Shown: positions 8,444-17,932, counted from the stretch's first letter. The stretch is 34,267 nt of DNA from Flavobacteriales bacterium (GCA_029243225.1 JAQWSL010000057.1:1-34267); one strand, 5' to 3'. The notes: a model not told the origin generated them from the sequence alone. Made by a program: numbers and translations.

Positions 8444-9501
8444 TCTTGCTTATAGAAGCTATCTAGCTTAGGAGAACTACCAAACTTAGTTGCTATTGTA
8501 ATGTGATTAGAAGTACCTGCAAAATGATATTTTGCATTTGAATAGCTAATTTTTATTTTTTTCACTTTAAAACCAATTCCCCAAGAAATTCCAGTTGTTC
8601 CAGGTCTTGAAATTGGCGTCATTTCAAATCTTCGTTTAAAATCATAACCAAATCTTAAATGGAAATTTTTAGAAAGTAAAAATTCTGTTCCGATTACAAC
8701 ATGATTAAAAAATTGATTCAGAAAACTAGGGTAATCAATTGCAATAGGTGAACCAGTAAGCGGATCAATTGATTGTTGAGTTAAGGGATCAAAATAAGTT
8801 AAATTCCATCTTTGTAAATCATGATATGTAAAAGTAAATCTAAAAGGTGCATGCCCCAGTTTTTTACTTACTCCTAAATTAATAGCAAAAGGCAAAGGCT
8901 CTCTATTGTTTTTTTGGTAAGATTTTAATTGCAATCCTAAATTTTGAAAAATTAAACCAGCACCAAATTCTTTTGCTCTATTTTGATAATTTACAGCAAA
9001 ATCCATTGCAATTGCATATGCAGAATAAGATTCTAAAAAGCTTCCGCCAAATTTTAAATTAGTTCCAATAGAAAAATTGCTATCCAAAGACCTTCCCAAT
9101 CCAGCTTGAATTAAAATTTCATTTGCAGTAAACTGACTTCCGTTTCTTTGCCCTGAAGCATCAGCATAATCAAATTTCCCATAATTTGCATACATTACAG
9201 ATGTACTTAGTGTTCCAATATTTTTCAAATAATGAGCATATGAAGAATAACCATAGTCACTGTCTGCAAAATAATTCACATAGTTCAAATTAAATTGTCC
9301 ATGATGATTAACATTTAAAACAGAAGGGTTATTAACTCCTAAAGATGCATCATTATCATATAATGAAATTGCATATCCGCCTAAGGCTTCCAATCTAGCA
9401 GAATTGCTAAAACGCAAGAAATCAAAAGTGTAAAGTCCACCATTTTGAGCAACAACATTTACAAATAGGAAAAAAGGCAGTATAAATCTTATTAGATTCA
9501 T
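8440..9501 (-). CDS. porQ: Type IX secretion system protein PorQ
   Basis: A 353-residue outer-membrane beta-barrel protein. The signal peptide ends at FVNVVAQNG, and the mature start has the PorQ pattern [19 protein letters not shown] (about residues 24-42), followed by alternating aromatic/polar strands and a C-terminal [15 protein letters not shown] region. PorQ belongs to the T9SS surface attachment group (with PorU, PorV and PorZ) that releases and anchors cargo proteins after secretion. I chose the ATG at 9501; a TTG one codon earlier is also in frame. It lies 30 bases downstream of ychF on the same strand and may be co-transcribed. The window also holds T9SS cargoes of both sorting types. 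Confidence 0.9.
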   Translation of the reverse strand: MNLIRFILPFFLFVNVVAQNGGLYTFDFLRFSNSARLEALGGYAISLYDNDASLGVNNPSVLNVNHHGQFNLNYVNYFADSDYGYSSYAHYLKNIGTLSTSVMYANYGKFDYADASGQRNGSQFTANEILIQAGLGRSLDSNFSIGTNLKFGGSFLESYSAYAIAMDFAVNYQNRAKEFGAGLIFQNLGLQLKSYQKNNREPLPFAINLGVSKKLGHAPFRFTFTYHDLQRWNLTYFDPLTQQSIDPLTGSPIAIDYPSFLNQFFNHVVIGTEFLLSKNFHLRFGYDFKRRFEMTPISRPGTTGISWGIGFKVKKIKISYSNAKYHFAGTSNHITIATKFGSSPKLDSFYKQD

Positions 9502-9531
9502 CAAGTCTATAACGAATGATTTACAATAAAA

Positions 9532-10629
9532 TTATACATTAAATCTGAAATGCATAACATCACCATCATCAGGTAAATATTCTTTACCTTGAACTTGTAG
9601 TTTACCTGCTTCTTTAACAGCGTTTTCTGAGCCATATTTAACATAGTCTTCATATCCAATAACTTCCGCTCTAATGAAACCTTTTTCAAAATCTGTATGA
9701 ATAACACCAGCGGCTTGTGGAGCAGTCATTCCTTTATTAATAGTCCATGCTCTAACTTCTTTAACACCTGCAGTAAAATAAGTTTGCAAATTTAAAAGAC
9801 TGTAGGCATATCTAATTAATTTACTAACACCAGGCTCATCTAAACCAATATCATTTAAAAACTCTTTTCTTTCTTCAAAAGTATCTAACTCAGAAATATC
9901 AGCTTCAATTCCAGCTCCTAGAATTAAAACCTGGGCAGATTCTTTAGAAACTGCAGACTTCACCATTTCAACATATTTATTCCCATTAACCACTGAACTT
10001 TCATCAACATTGCACAAATACAAGACAGGCTTAATTGTTAAGAGTTGAAGTTCATTAGCGATAATCAATTGTTCTTTTTCAAGATCAATAGATCGTGCAG
10101 AATTACCACTTTCTAAGTGGTTTTTTAAGAGTTCATAAACTTTAAAAATTTTACTAGCATCTTTATCTCCTGTTTTAGCTTTTCTTTCTATACCTACTAT
10201 TTTCTTTTCAACAGTTTCCAAATCTTTAAGCTGAAGTTCCATATCGATAACTTCTTTATCTCTTACAGGATCTACACTTCCATCAACATGTACGACATTG
10301 CCATCGTCAAAGCAACGTAAAACATGAATAATTGCATCTACTTCTCTAATATTAGCTAAAAATTGATTACCTAAACCTTCTCCTTTATGCGCCCCCTTAA
10401 CTAGACCAGCAATATCTACAATTTCTATAGTTGTTGGAATAACTCTCTCTGGATTTACCAGTTCTTCTAACTTATTTAATCTTTCGTCAGGAACGGTAAT
10501 GGTACCAACATTAGGTTCAATTGTACAAAAAGGGAAATTTGCAGATTGAGCTTTTGCGTTAGAAAGACAATTAAACAAAGTTGATTTACCAACATTAGGT
10601 AATCCAACAATACCACATTTTAAAGCCAT
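9532..10629 (-). CDS. ychF: Redox-regulated Obg-like ATPase YchF
   Basis: A 365-residue member of the Obg-like YchF/OLA1 family, a ribosome-associated P-loop protein that prefers ATP. It shows the Walker A motif GLPNVGKSTLFN (residues 8-19), the switch motif DIAGLVKGAHKGEGLGNQFL (73 onward), the altered base-recognition motif CNVDES in place of NKxD (which explains ATP use in this family), and the C-terminal TGS domain starting at FTAGVKEVRAWTI and ending DDGDVMHFRFNV. Length and ends are normal for the family. Cytosolic. It is upstream of porQ on the same strand and 58 bases after the large T9SS cargo gene. Confidence 0.97.
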   Translation of the reverse strand: MALKCGIVGLPNVGKSTLFNCLSNAKAQSANFPFCTIEPNVGTITVPDERLNKLEELVNPERVIPTTIEIVDIAGLVKGAHKGEGLGNQFLANIREVDAIIHVLRCFDDGNVVHVDGSVDPVRDKEVIDMELQLKDLETVEKKIVGIERKAKTGDKDASKIFKVYELLKNHLESGNSARSIDLEKEQLIIANELQLLTIKPVLYLCNVDESSVVNGNKYVEMVKSAVSKESAQVLILGAGIEADISELDTFEERKEFLNDIGLDEPGVSKLIRYAYSLLNLQTYFTAGVKEVRAWTINKGMTAPQAAGVIHTDFEKGFIRAEVIGYEDYVKYGSENAVKEAGKLQVQGKEYLPDDGDVMHFRFNV

Positions 10630-10687
10630 AAAATTTATAGATTAAGTTAAGTGAAGATTCAATAAAAGATTATTAATAAAATTGGAG

Positions 10688-13180
10688 TTATTTATTATTG
10701 AAAATATTAATAGTACCTGTAGCTTCTTTAGTTCCACTATTATATGTTAGCACATAAAAATATGTTCCATCAGCAAGAGGTTTATCATTCATATTAAGTC
10801 CATTCCAATTGTTAGTATATGCTTCTGTTTTATATACTACCCTTCCCCATCTATTAAACACTTTAAGATTAACATCATTGTAATTATTTGCGAATTGTGT
10901 ATAGAAAAAGTCATTCACACCATCTCCATTTGGAGATATAACATTGGGTATTTCGCATGATTCAGCTACTATTTGTAGGTTGTCTGTTGCTATTCCACAA
11001 AAGTTTTCTGCTGAAACGGAATAGTCATAGACACCATCTATTAATGCATTAGTAACAAGAATCACAGTATCTCCAGATGCAACTGAAGTACCACTAGCAT
11101 CAAACCAAGTATATGTTGCATCTTCAATAGTATTTGATACTATAGCAATAGTTACATCGTTACCTACACATATCGTATCAAAAGGAGGAACCTCCACATT
11201 TGGGTCAGCAACAAAAACTAATTCATGGCTCAAAGTATCTTGACAATAATTATCAAAAAAGTTTAGCAAGTAAGTTCCATAAGAGTCAACTTCAATAAAC
11301 GGATTTAATACAGTTGGATTTGAAAATGTTAAATTTCCTGATCCTGAATAGCTCCACTCTCCTCCATTAGTAGCTGTCATTCCTATATATTGTAATTCAA
11401 CGTCACAAATAGATGTATCTCCAAGCATTGTTGGCCCAGGTGTAACAAATACATTTATTGTTGTATCATAACTACAACCAAAATTGTCTTCTACTTCAAA
11501 AGTATATGATGAAATTCCAGTAGAAGAAGGCAAAATAACAACAGTTGTGTCATCATCAATTATAATTGAAGGGTCTGAATGCCAAAATTCATCAGTTATT
11601 AATGGTGTATAATATTCAGTATTCGGATTCAGGGTATCATTAAAATAAATTCCCCATTCACAAATATAACCGTCATCAATTCCTAAATTATCTCTTACAG
11701 TAAGCGTCCAAGTTCCATTAATTGGGCAACCAGCCATTGCAGGTATAAATGCTTGTTCTGGTTGATACGTACCTGGAGATACCATTGTTCCAGTAGACGG
11801 TCCAGTTGCAGCTGTTGTAGGATAACCGTTATTCCAAGAAGGAAGTGCTCCTGCTTGCATTGAAAAACAATATTCTTCACAAACACCAATATTACCTGTA
11901 TTATTATCCCATGCGCCACCTAAATAAGTGCTTCCACCTCCAAAACCACCAGCAAAAAGTCCAGAACCAGTATAACTGTTAAAAATATTAATACTTTGAC
12001 CTGATGGACATTCAAGCATCATCTCTAAATCTCCTAAATAAGAATGCTCAATTTTCATACAAATTTTATCTATATCACCAGCATTTTGCAACGTGCCTCC
12101 AGCTGTAAAACCTGCAATTGGAATATCAGTTGTATAGTTTTGACCTGATCCATCTGGAAGGTAGGTTTGAGCTCCAAATACTCCACCAATTGGAAAATTA
12201 GTAGAAACAGGATCAACCCCAACTGTGTCTGAGACTGTTACCCCACCAAATAATTGTGTAGCAAGCCCTAAACACAAAGTATCTTGTAAGGCCATACAAG
12301 TAGCGAAACTAGGTATTGTAGACACTCTAACTCTAGAAGATAAATAATTAAAAATTCCATAAGAATCTTCAACTTTCATTTGAACAAAATAGCCATTTCT
12401 AGCTGGAGGGACAAACAATACTGAATCGCCAGTAACAATTGTTCCATCACTAAATTCCCAAGTCGTAGTATGATTCGTTGATTGCATGTATCCTCCTCCA
12501 CTAAGAGCTGCACTATCACCACCTGGTTCATATGGGAAATATGGTGTAGCTACAAAAAACACTGAATCTCCTAAACAAACATCAACATATCCAGTGTCAG
12601 AGGGTAAAATATCATTAATGTTATCACCAGAACCATTTGATTCTCCAAATGAATAAGCTACCATATGATTTGTAAATGGTTGATGAAGATTAGAACATGA
12701 AATATTTCCATCCCAACCAGCACCCTCAACTGCTGCATCACTAATGAAGTCAATTGTAAGACATCCAGATGTATTTGACCAACTAGCAGGAACATTTAAT
12801 CCGTTAGGTGTAATAACATTATTTAATTTAGCTAGTAAGGGACTTGCATTGGTTGGGCCATCATAAACGAATATTGTATCTGAAGCATCAACATCAAATA
12901 AATAACCTGCATTTGTAGCAAAAACTGCAACTACTTTTGACCCTGTTCCATCAGGACAAAATGTAATGGATTCATTTTCATTGGCTGAATATGGTGAACC
13001 TGAGCCTCCTGCATCATGAAAGTTTTGAATAGACCCATTATTGAAATCTGTAGAACAACCACATGCTCCATTTGAAGTTGAAGATGTCCAGTCTTGATCA
13101 TTTATATTGACATCAGGCTGGGCCCATGAAGTAATTGACACTAAAATACTAAAAGGTAGTATAAAAATTAAATTTTTCAT
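10688..13180 (-). CDS. Large secreted CUB/PKD/P-domain protein with type B T9SS sorting domain
   Basis: An 830-residue exported protein. A signal peptide ends near SITSWAQPD (residue 20). A CUB-like domain follows (about 29-163; conserved ITFCPDG, IFVYDGP, and GWDGNISC), then a PKD-like domain (about 225-290; WEFSDGTIVTGDS), a proprotein-convertase P-like domain (about 350-520; HSYLGDLEMMLECPSG, GTWTLTVRDN), Ig-like stretches, and the CHU_C / gliding-motility-associated C-terminal domain (745-830; PNVISPNGDGVNDFF, FNRWGRVVY, LADGTYFYVL). That last domain directs export by T9SS and fits type B sorting, where anchoring differs from type A. The likely role is in adhesion or binding at the cell surface; no protease catalytic motif is seen. 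Its ATG overlaps the stop of the preceding small secreted protein by four bases. Confidence 0.88.
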   Translation of the reverse strand: MKNLIFILPFSILVSITSWAQPDVNINDQDWTSSTSNGACGCSTDFNNGSIQNFHDAGGSGSPYSANENESITFCPDGTGSKVVAVFATNAGYLFDVDASDTIFVYDGPTNASPLLAKLNNVITPNGLNVPASWSNTSGCLTIDFISDAAVEGAGWDGNISCSNLHQPFTNHMVAYSFGESNGSGDNINDILPSDTGYVDVCLGDSVFFVATPYFPYEPGGDSAALSGGGYMQSTNHTTTWEFSDGTIVTGDSVLFVPPARNGYFVQMKVEDSYGIFNYLSSRVRVSTIPSFATCMALQDTLCLGLATQLFGGVTVSDTVGVDPVSTNFPIGGVFGAQTYLPDGSGQNYTTDIPIAGFTAGGTLQNAGDIDKICMKIEHSYLGDLEMMLECPSGQSINIFNSYTGSGLFAGGFGGGSTYLGGAWDNNTGNIGVCEEYCFSMQAGALPSWNNGYPTTAATGPSTGTMVSPGTYQPEQAFIPAMAGCPINGTWTLTVRDNLGIDDGYICEWGIYFNDTLNPNTEYYTPLITDEFWHSDPSIIIDDDTTVVILPSSTGISSYTFEVEDNFGCSYDTTINVFVTPGPTMLGDTSICDVELQYIGMTATNGGEWSYSGSGNLTFSNPTVLNPFIEVDSYGTYLLNFFDNYCQDTLSHELVFVADPNVEVPPFDTICVGNDVTIAIVSNTIEDATYTWFDASGTSVASGDTVILVTNALIDGVYDYSVSAENFCGIATDNLQIVAESCEIPNVISPNGDGVNDFFYTQFANNYNDVNLKVFNRWGRVVYKTEAYTNNWNGLNMNDKPLADGTYFYVLTYNSGTKEATGTINIFNNK

Positions 13181-13557
13181 TTATTGATTTCTGATGATAT
13201 GTGTTGACCTGATTTCACAACTAATAACAATTCTTTATCTTTTACTTTGAAGTACTGATAGTCATTTTCTAACATCTCAATTTCAAGTTTGAAAAAATTA
13301 AAATTTTCAACATCATCAATTTCAACAGTCCCTGAAATTCTTTCAGAAAAATCTTTTGATTTTGATGTTTCAACAAAATAAAAAGCATGATCTAAACAGT
13401 ATTCAATTAATTGAATTCTATAAGGATCTTCTTCCATAATGTTGCTAATTTCATTTTCACTAAAAAGTTCTAAAAGTCTAACATCATAGTTAGAATTATT
13501 TTGAGCTGTTAAAAATGATGAAAGAATAAGAAAGGATGCAATAAAAATATTTTTCAT
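13177..13557 (-). CDS. Small exported protein, unknown function, coupled to the T9SS cargo
   Basis: A 126-residue protein that I do not recognise. It begins with a clear signal peptide (MKNIFIASFLILSSFLTAQ, cleavage near residue 19), and the mature part is acidic, predicted as mixed alpha/beta, without cysteine pairs except Cys54, and with no sorting domain at the C-terminus. The TGA stop overlaps the ATG of the 830-residue protein (shared TCAT at 13177-13180), which implies translational coupling. A stand-alone periplasmic or surface helper for the cargo is a reasonable inference. The 168-base region upstream, shared with tktN, must hold its promoter, but no good -7 match is seen on this strand. 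Confidence 0.75.
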   Translation of the reverse strand: MKNIFIASFLILSSFLTAQNNSNYDVRLLELFSENEISNIMEEDPYRIQLIEYCLDHAFYFVETSKSKDFSERISGTVEIDDVENFNFFKLEIEMLENDYQYFKVKDKELLLVVKSGQHISSEINK

Positions 13558-13696
13558 GTTTAATTATATTAAGAAGGTAAATTTAGTTAATTCTTGCAAA
13601 TAATAGAAATAAGATTTATAGCTTAAATTGTTAATAACATTTAGTGTTTATTAAATAGAATTTACTTAAACCTATTTATTGGTAAAAGTATTCACT

Positions 13697-13704
13697 TACT
13701 TTTG
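13697..13704 (+). promoter_or_regulatory. -7 promoter element of the transketolase operon
   Basis: TACTTTTG is a full match to TAnnTTTG, 21 bases upstream of the tktN ATG. A TTG occurs further up (13679-13681) but at a short spacing. It is the only clear promoter seen for the six-gene unit ending at 18415. Confidence 0.55.
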
Positions 13705-13725
13705 ACGTAAATTTAATTATATAGG

Positions 13726-14577
13726 ATGCATAAAGAAAAAATAAATCAATTAAATGCCTTTAGTTCTCAAATAAGAAGAGACATTGTTAGAATGGTTCAT
13801 GCTCAAAATTCTGGACATCCTGGTGGGTCGTTAGGTTGTGTAGAGTTTTTCACTGCACTTTATATAGAAGTTATGACACATCAACCTAAACCATTTAACA
13901 TGGACGGCAATAATGAAGATTTATTTTTCTTATCTAATGGGCATATTTCCCCTGTTTTTTATGCTACTTTGGCTAGAACTGGTTATTTTCCTATTGAAGA
14001 ATTAAATACATTTAGGATGATAGACTCTAGACTTCAAGGCCATCCAACAACTCATGAAGGATTGCCTGGTGTTAGAGTTGCTAGTGGTTCCTTAGGTCAA
14101 GGCTTAAGTGTTGCAATAGGTGCTGCTCTATCTAAAAAGGCTAACAACGACAAGAGTATTGTTTACACTCTTCATGGAGATGGTGAGTTACAAGAAGGAC
14201 AAATATGGGAAGCAGCAATGTACGCAGCTTCAAACAAAGTAGATAATTTAATATCAACTATTGATTACAATGGTAGACAGATAGATGGAGATGTTGATGA
14301 TGTACTATCGCTTGGTAATTTAAAGTCAAAATGGCTTGCATTTGGTTGGGATGTTCTGGAAACAAATGGAAATAATATTGAAGAATTAATGTCTACTCTA
14401 GAAACGGCTAAAACAAAAACTGGTAAAGGAAAACCCATTATGATTATAATGGAAACAGAAATGGGCTTCGGAGTAGATTTCATGATGGGAAGTCATAAAT
14501 GGCACGGAGTAGCTCCTAATGATGAACAACTTGAAGTTGCTCTTAATCAGCTGGAAGAATCTTTAGGAGATTATTAA
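13726..14577 (+). CDS. Transketolase, N-terminal (thiamine pyrophosphate-binding) subunit
   Basis: A 283-residue protein equal to the first third of a one-piece transketolase. It holds the early active-site region NSGHPGGSLGCVEFFTALY (about residues 27-45), LSNGHISPVFYA, LGQGLSVAIGAAL, and the thiamine pyrophosphate/metal motif HGDGELQEGQIWEA with GDG at 151-153 and the Asn of DYNGRQIDG about 25 residues on. With the C-terminal subunit at 15997 it forms the enzyme that transfers two-carbon units between sugar phosphates in the pentose phosphate pathway. Split transketolase genes are common in Bacteroidota, but usually adjacent; here a VWA gene stands between them. Cytosolic. Start ATG is 21 bases after a -7 box. 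Confidence 0.93.
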   Translation: MHKEKINQLNAFSSQIRRDIVRMVHAQNSGHPGGSLGCVEFFTALYIEVMTHQPKPFNMDGNNEDLFFLSNGHISPVFYATLARTGYFPIEELNTFRMIDSRLQGHPTTHEGLPGVRVASGSLGQGLSVAIGAALSKKANNDKSIVYTLHGDGELQEGQIWEAAMYAASNKVDNLISTIDYNGRQIDGDVDDVLSLGNLKSKWLAFGWDVLETNGNNIEELMSTLETAKTKTGKGKPIMIIMETEMGFGVDFMMGSHKWHGVAPNDEQLEVALNQLEESLGDY

Positions 14578-14615
14578 TTTTCAATTTTGGAATTATTATT
14601 GTTACTAAAACTTTG

Positions 14616-15992
14616 ATGAATAGAATTATTTTTTTCTTAGTATTATTTTTTATTTCTTTTGGAACTGTTATTTCTCAAGATAACGAGATTGAAAAGATTA
14701 GGCTGTTATTCATATTTGATGGTTCAAACAGTATGAATGCTCAGTGGGAAAAAAGCAGTAAAATTAAAATTGCTAAAAGACTATTAACTCAGACTTTAGA
14801 TAGCTTAAAATTCATAGACAACATAGAAGTTGCATTAAGAATGTATGGTCATCAAACCAGAATATCTCCTGGAAAGCAAGATTGCTCAGACACAAAATTA
14901 GAAGTTCCTTTCTCTGCTGGAAAAGAAAATTACGATAAAATTAAATCCAAAATTAGAGGGTTAGAGCCAAAAGGAACTACACCTATTGCAAGGTCATTAG
15001 AATATGCTGCTGATGACTTTCCAGAATGTGATAATTGTAGAAATGTAATTATACTAATTACAGATGGAATAGAAGCTTGTGATGAAGATCCTTGTGCTGT
15101 TGCATTAGCTCTTAGAAAAAAAGGAATCAAATTAAAACCATTTATTATTGGAGTTGGACTCGACACATCTTACTTAGATCAATTTAATTGTGTTGGTGAA
15201 TTTCTTAGTGCAGAAACAGAAGATTCTTTTAAAAGTGTTCTGAGTTTTGTTATTAGCCAAGCGTTAAGTAACACAACAACTCAAGTAAAACTTTTTGACA
15301 TAAAGGGTTATTCTAAAGAAACTGATGTTACAATGAGTTTTTACAATTCCAAAAACAATAAACTCCTTTATAACTACATGCATACAATGAATAGAAACGG
15401 TGTTCCTGATACGCTTTCTTTAGATCCTCTTTACACATATAAAATGGTTGTACATACTTTACCTGAAGTAATAGTAGATAGCATAAAACTTATTCCTGCA
15501 AAACACAACATTATAAAAGCAAATTGCCCTCAAGGAAATCTCCACTTGCGTGTTCAAGGTTCAAATAGCCAATTTACCGGTATTAGCTCTATTGTTAGAA
15601 AAAAAGAGTCACATCAAACTCTTAATGTTCAAAACATGAATACCTCTCAAAAATATCTTGTTGGCTTTTACGACATCGAAGTGTTAACACTACCTAGATT
15701 GTATTTTGAGAATGTTAAAATTAATCAAAGTAGAACCTCAGAAATTACTATACCTCAATTTGGAACTGTTTCCATATCTAAAGGTGCTGGAGCTTGTGCT
15801 ATCTTTCAAATAAAAGAAGGCCAAAACGTTTGGGTTTGTGATTTAAACTATAGCGCTTCAACTAACCCTATTAATTTATTGCCTGGAAATTACAAACTAA
15901 CATATCGATTTGGCAGATCAACAAGTACAGCACATACTATAGTAAAAACTTTTAAAATAACTTCTGGATATCAGGAAAATATAACACTTTAG
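14616..15992 (+). CDS. Exported VWA-domain protein inserted between transketolase halves
   Basis: A 458-residue protein beginning with a signal peptide (cleavage near VISQ, residue 21). A von Willebrand factor A domain follows (about 28-215) with an intact metal site: Asp35-x-Ser37-x-Ser39 in FDGSNSM, the threonine pair in KGTTPIARSL (Thr121/122), and Asp150 in LITDGIE. Four or more cysteines lie around the DCSD, ECDNC and CDEDPC loops, suggesting disulfides and thus a periplasmic or surface site. The remaining 240 residues look beta-rich and carry no domain I can name. The ATG at 14616 is preferred over the TTG just before it. It is 38 bases after tktN and four bases before tktC, so all three are co-transcribed. 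Ligand unknown. Confidence 0.85.
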   Translation: MNRIIFFLVLFFISFGTVISQDNEIEKIRLLFIFDGSNSMNAQWEKSSKIKIAKRLLTQTLDSLKFIDNIEVALRMYGHQTRISPGKQDCSDTKLEVPFSAGKENYDKIKSKIRGLEPKGTTPIARSLEYAADDFPECDNCRNVIILITDGIEACDEDPCAVALALRKKGIKLKPFIIGVGLDTSYLDQFNCVGEFLSAETEDSFKSVLSFVISQALSNTTTQVKLFDIKGYSKETDVTMSFYNSKNNKLLYNYMHTMNRNGVPDTLSLDPLYTYKMVVHTLPEVIVDSIKLIPAKHNIIKANCPQGNLHLRVQGSNSQFTGISSIVRKKESHQTLNVQNMNTSQKYLVGFYDIEVLTLPRLYFENVKINQSRTSEITIPQFGTVSISKGAGACAIFQIKEGQNVWVCDLNYSASTNPINLLPGNYKLTYRFGRSTSTAHTIVKTFKITSGYQENITL

Positions 15993-15996
15993 AATT

Positions 15997-16947
15997 ATGG
16001 AAATAAAAATTTTAGGAAACAAAGACACCAGATCAGGATTTGGAGATGGGTTAACTTATTTAGGCGAGAACAATCCAAATGTTGTAGCATTGTGTGCAGA
16101 TTTAACAGGCTCTTTAAAAATGGGAGATTTTAAAAATAAATTTCCTGAAAGGTTTTTTCAGGTGGGAATTGCAGAAGCTAATATGGTAGGAATTGCAGCA
16201 GGGCTTACTATTGGTGGTAAAATTCCATTTACTGGAACTTTTGCAAATTTTTCAACTTCTAGAGTTTACGATCAGGTAAGACAATCCATTGCATATTCTA
16301 ATAAAAACGTAAAGCTTTGTGCTTCACATGCAGGTTTAACATTAGGCGAGGATGGAGCAACACATCAAGTTCTCGAAGACATTGGCATGATGAAAATGCT
16401 TCCAGGAATGACAGTAATTAACCCTTGTGACTACAATCAAACAAAAGCTGCAACAATAGCAATTGCGGATCATAATGGACCAGTATATTTGAGATTTGGG
16501 AGGCCTAAAGTTCCAATATTCATTCCTGAGAACACACCTTTTGAAATTGGAAAAGCCTTGCTTTTACAAGAAGGAACAGATGTTAGTATTTTTGCAACTG
16601 GACATTTAGTATGGGAAGCCGTAGAAGCAGCTAAAGTTTTAGCTGAGAATGGCATTTCAGTTGAGCTTATAAATATTCACACTATTAAACCTTTAGATAC
16701 TAATAGCATCTTAAAGTCTGTAGCTAAAACTAAATGTGTAGTTACAGCTGAAGAACATCAAATAGCTGGAGGAATGGGAGAGTCTATTGCTCAATTACTT
16801 GCTAGTAACTCCCCTGCTCCAATTGAATTCATAGCTGTAAATGATAAATTTGGAGAAAGTGGTAAACCAGCTGATTTGATGAAAAAATACGGTTTACATT
16901 CATCCAATATTATTGAAGCCACACATCGTGTTCTAAAGCGAAAGTAA
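15997..16947 (+). CDS. Transketolase, C-terminal (pyrimidine-binding) subunit
   Basis: A 316-residue protein matching the Pyr and C-terminal domains of transketolase. Visible parts: the family start DTRSGFGDGLTYLG (residues 9-22), FPERFFQVGIAEANMVGIAAG (about 47-67, with the catalytic Glu that activates thiamine pyrophosphate in GIAEANM), SHAGLTLGEDGATHQVLEDI, a nucleotide-like turn in YLRFGRPKVPIF, and the C-terminal regulatory-like domain with TAEEHQIAGGMGESIA. It complements the N-terminal subunit at 13726. It follows the VWA gene after four bases, and the sigma factor gene starts 10 bases later. Cytosolic. A 1-deoxyxylulose 5-phosphate synthase subunit is the alternative reading, but the partner and length favour transketolase. 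Confidence 0.93.
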   Translation: MEIKILGNKDTRSGFGDGLTYLGENNPNVVALCADLTGSLKMGDFKNKFPERFFQVGIAEANMVGIAAGLTIGGKIPFTGTFANFSTSRVYDQVRQSIAYSNKNVKLCASHAGLTLGEDGATHQVLEDIGMMKMLPGMTVINPCDYNQTKAATIAIADHNGPVYLRFGRPKVPIFIPENTPFEIGKALLLQEGTDVSIFATGHLVWEAVEAAKVLAENGISVELINIHTIKPLDTNSILKSVAKTKCVVTAEEHQIAGGMGESIAQLLASNSPAPIEFIAVNDKFGESGKPADLMKKYGLHSSNIIEATHRVLKRK

Positions 16948-16957
16948 GTGGTATAAA

Positions 16958-17506
16958 ATGATTGATAAGAAGTTAGAAGAGAAAATATTAAACTTGTTTA
17001 ACAATCCATCAACTAAAATTGAAGGATATAATCTTCTCGTTGAAACTTACAAACAAACAATCTATTTTCAAATAAGAAGGATTTTAATTACACATGAAAG
17101 TACAGACGATGTTCTTCAAGAGGTGTTTATTAAAATTTGGAACAATCTTCATAAATTTAAAAGTAAGGCTTTGCTTTCTAGTTGGATATACAGAATTGCA
17201 TATAATGAATCATTAATGTGGATTAGAAAAAACAAAAAGAAACATGAGTTTGAAGTAGAAACCTTACACCCTTCCTCTGAGCCAAAAACCAATATATTTA
17301 GTAAGAATGCAGATCAAATTAGCATTTTATTAGAAAAAGCAATTATTAGATTGCCTAATAAACAAAAAATGGTTTTTCAACTTAAGTATTTTGAAGATCT
17401 TAATTATAAAGAAATACAGGAAATTACTGGCGGATCAGTTGGAGGGTTAAAAGCAACATATCACCATGCAGTAAAAAAAATAAAACTTTTTCTTGAAGAA
17501 GATTAA
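16958..17506 (+). CDS. ECF-type RNA polymerase sigma-70 factor
   Basis: A 182-residue extracytoplasmic-function sigma factor. Region 2 is recognised from ESTDDVLQEVFIKIW (about residues 48-62) and the promoter-melting part LLSSWIYRIAYNESLMWIRKN (70 onward). Region 4 with its helix-turn-helix is at LPNKQKMVFQLKYFEDLNYKEI through SVGGLKATYHHAVKKIK. It starts 10 bases after tktC, with no separate promoter visible, and is followed by a small one-helix membrane protein and a Spy/CpxP-like exported protein, the usual Bacteroidota arrangement of an ECF factor with its membrane regulator and sensor. It probably directs an envelope-linked regulon; the target promoters are not known. Confidence 0.92.
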   Translation: MIDKKLEEKILNLFNNPSTKIEGYNLLVETYKQTIYFQIRRILITHESTDDVLQEVFIKIWNNLHKFKSKALLSSWIYRIAYNESLMWIRKNKKKHEFEVETLHPSSEPKTNIFSKNADQISILLEKAIIRLPNKQKMVFQLKYFEDLNYKEIQEITGGSVGGLKATYHHAVKKIKLFLEED

Positions 17507-17537
17507 ACCATTATATAATAAAAGCATCTTACAAACA

Positions 17538-17915
17538 ATGAACAAAATAAATGATATATTTTCTGAACATAAAAAAGACAAATCATTTTTTGCTTATGAT
17601 GTCCCTAATGATTATTTCGAGAATTTAAATAAAATGGTTCTTGGAAAAGTTATTAAATCTAAGAAAACAACCATTTTTAGATTAAATTATTTTTTTAAAT
17701 ACGCTGCAGCAATTGCATTAATTGTTGCTTCTTATTGGATATTAAGTAAACAAGCTGAAACAGCTGTATTAGACTGCACTAATCTAAGCTATTGTATTGA
17801 TGACTACTTGACTAGTGATGATGAAGTTTTCTACACATTCATTGACGAAGTAGAATCTAATGAATATCTTAATATTGATGAAAACATATCAGATTATTTA
17901 GTGTTCGAATTTTAA
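17538..17915 (+). CDS. Small one-helix membrane protein, putative anti-sigma factor
   Basis: A 125-residue protein with a cytoplasmic N-terminal segment containing the pattern FAYDVPNDYFENLNKMV (residues 18-34), one transmembrane helix (about 51-70), and an acidic extracytoplasmic C-terminus with two cysteines (Cys80, Cys86) in an aspartate/glutamate-rich tail. No ZAS metal motif is present. The position directly after an ECF sigma gene and the one-helix topology suggest it holds the sigma factor at the membrane; this is inference from context. The ATG at 17538 is 31 bases after the sigma stop. The frame is also open from a TTG at 17493 that would overlap the sigma gene, but that start lacks support. 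Confidence 0.7.
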   Translation: MNKINDIFSEHKKDKSFFAYDVPNDYFENLNKMVLGKVIKSKKTTIFRLNYFFKYAAAIALIVASYWILSKQAETAVLDCTNLSYCIDDYLTSDDEVFYTFIDEVESNEYLNIDENISDYLVFEF

Positions 17916-17932
17916 ACAAAAAAACAACTATT

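Noticed and set aside
11695-11919. Open frame inside the large T9SS cargo gene on the same strand
   Set aside because: It lies wholly inside a well-supported gene in another frame, has no start context and no domain.
14582-14589. Possible -7 box CAATTTTG before the VWA gene
   Set aside because: The first base does not match and there is no -33 element; the gene is better explained by read-through from tktN.
17493-17537. TTG start of the anti-sigma-like gene overlapping the sigma gene
   Set aside because: The ATG at 17538 gives a sound protein and the 15 extra residues show no conserved feature.
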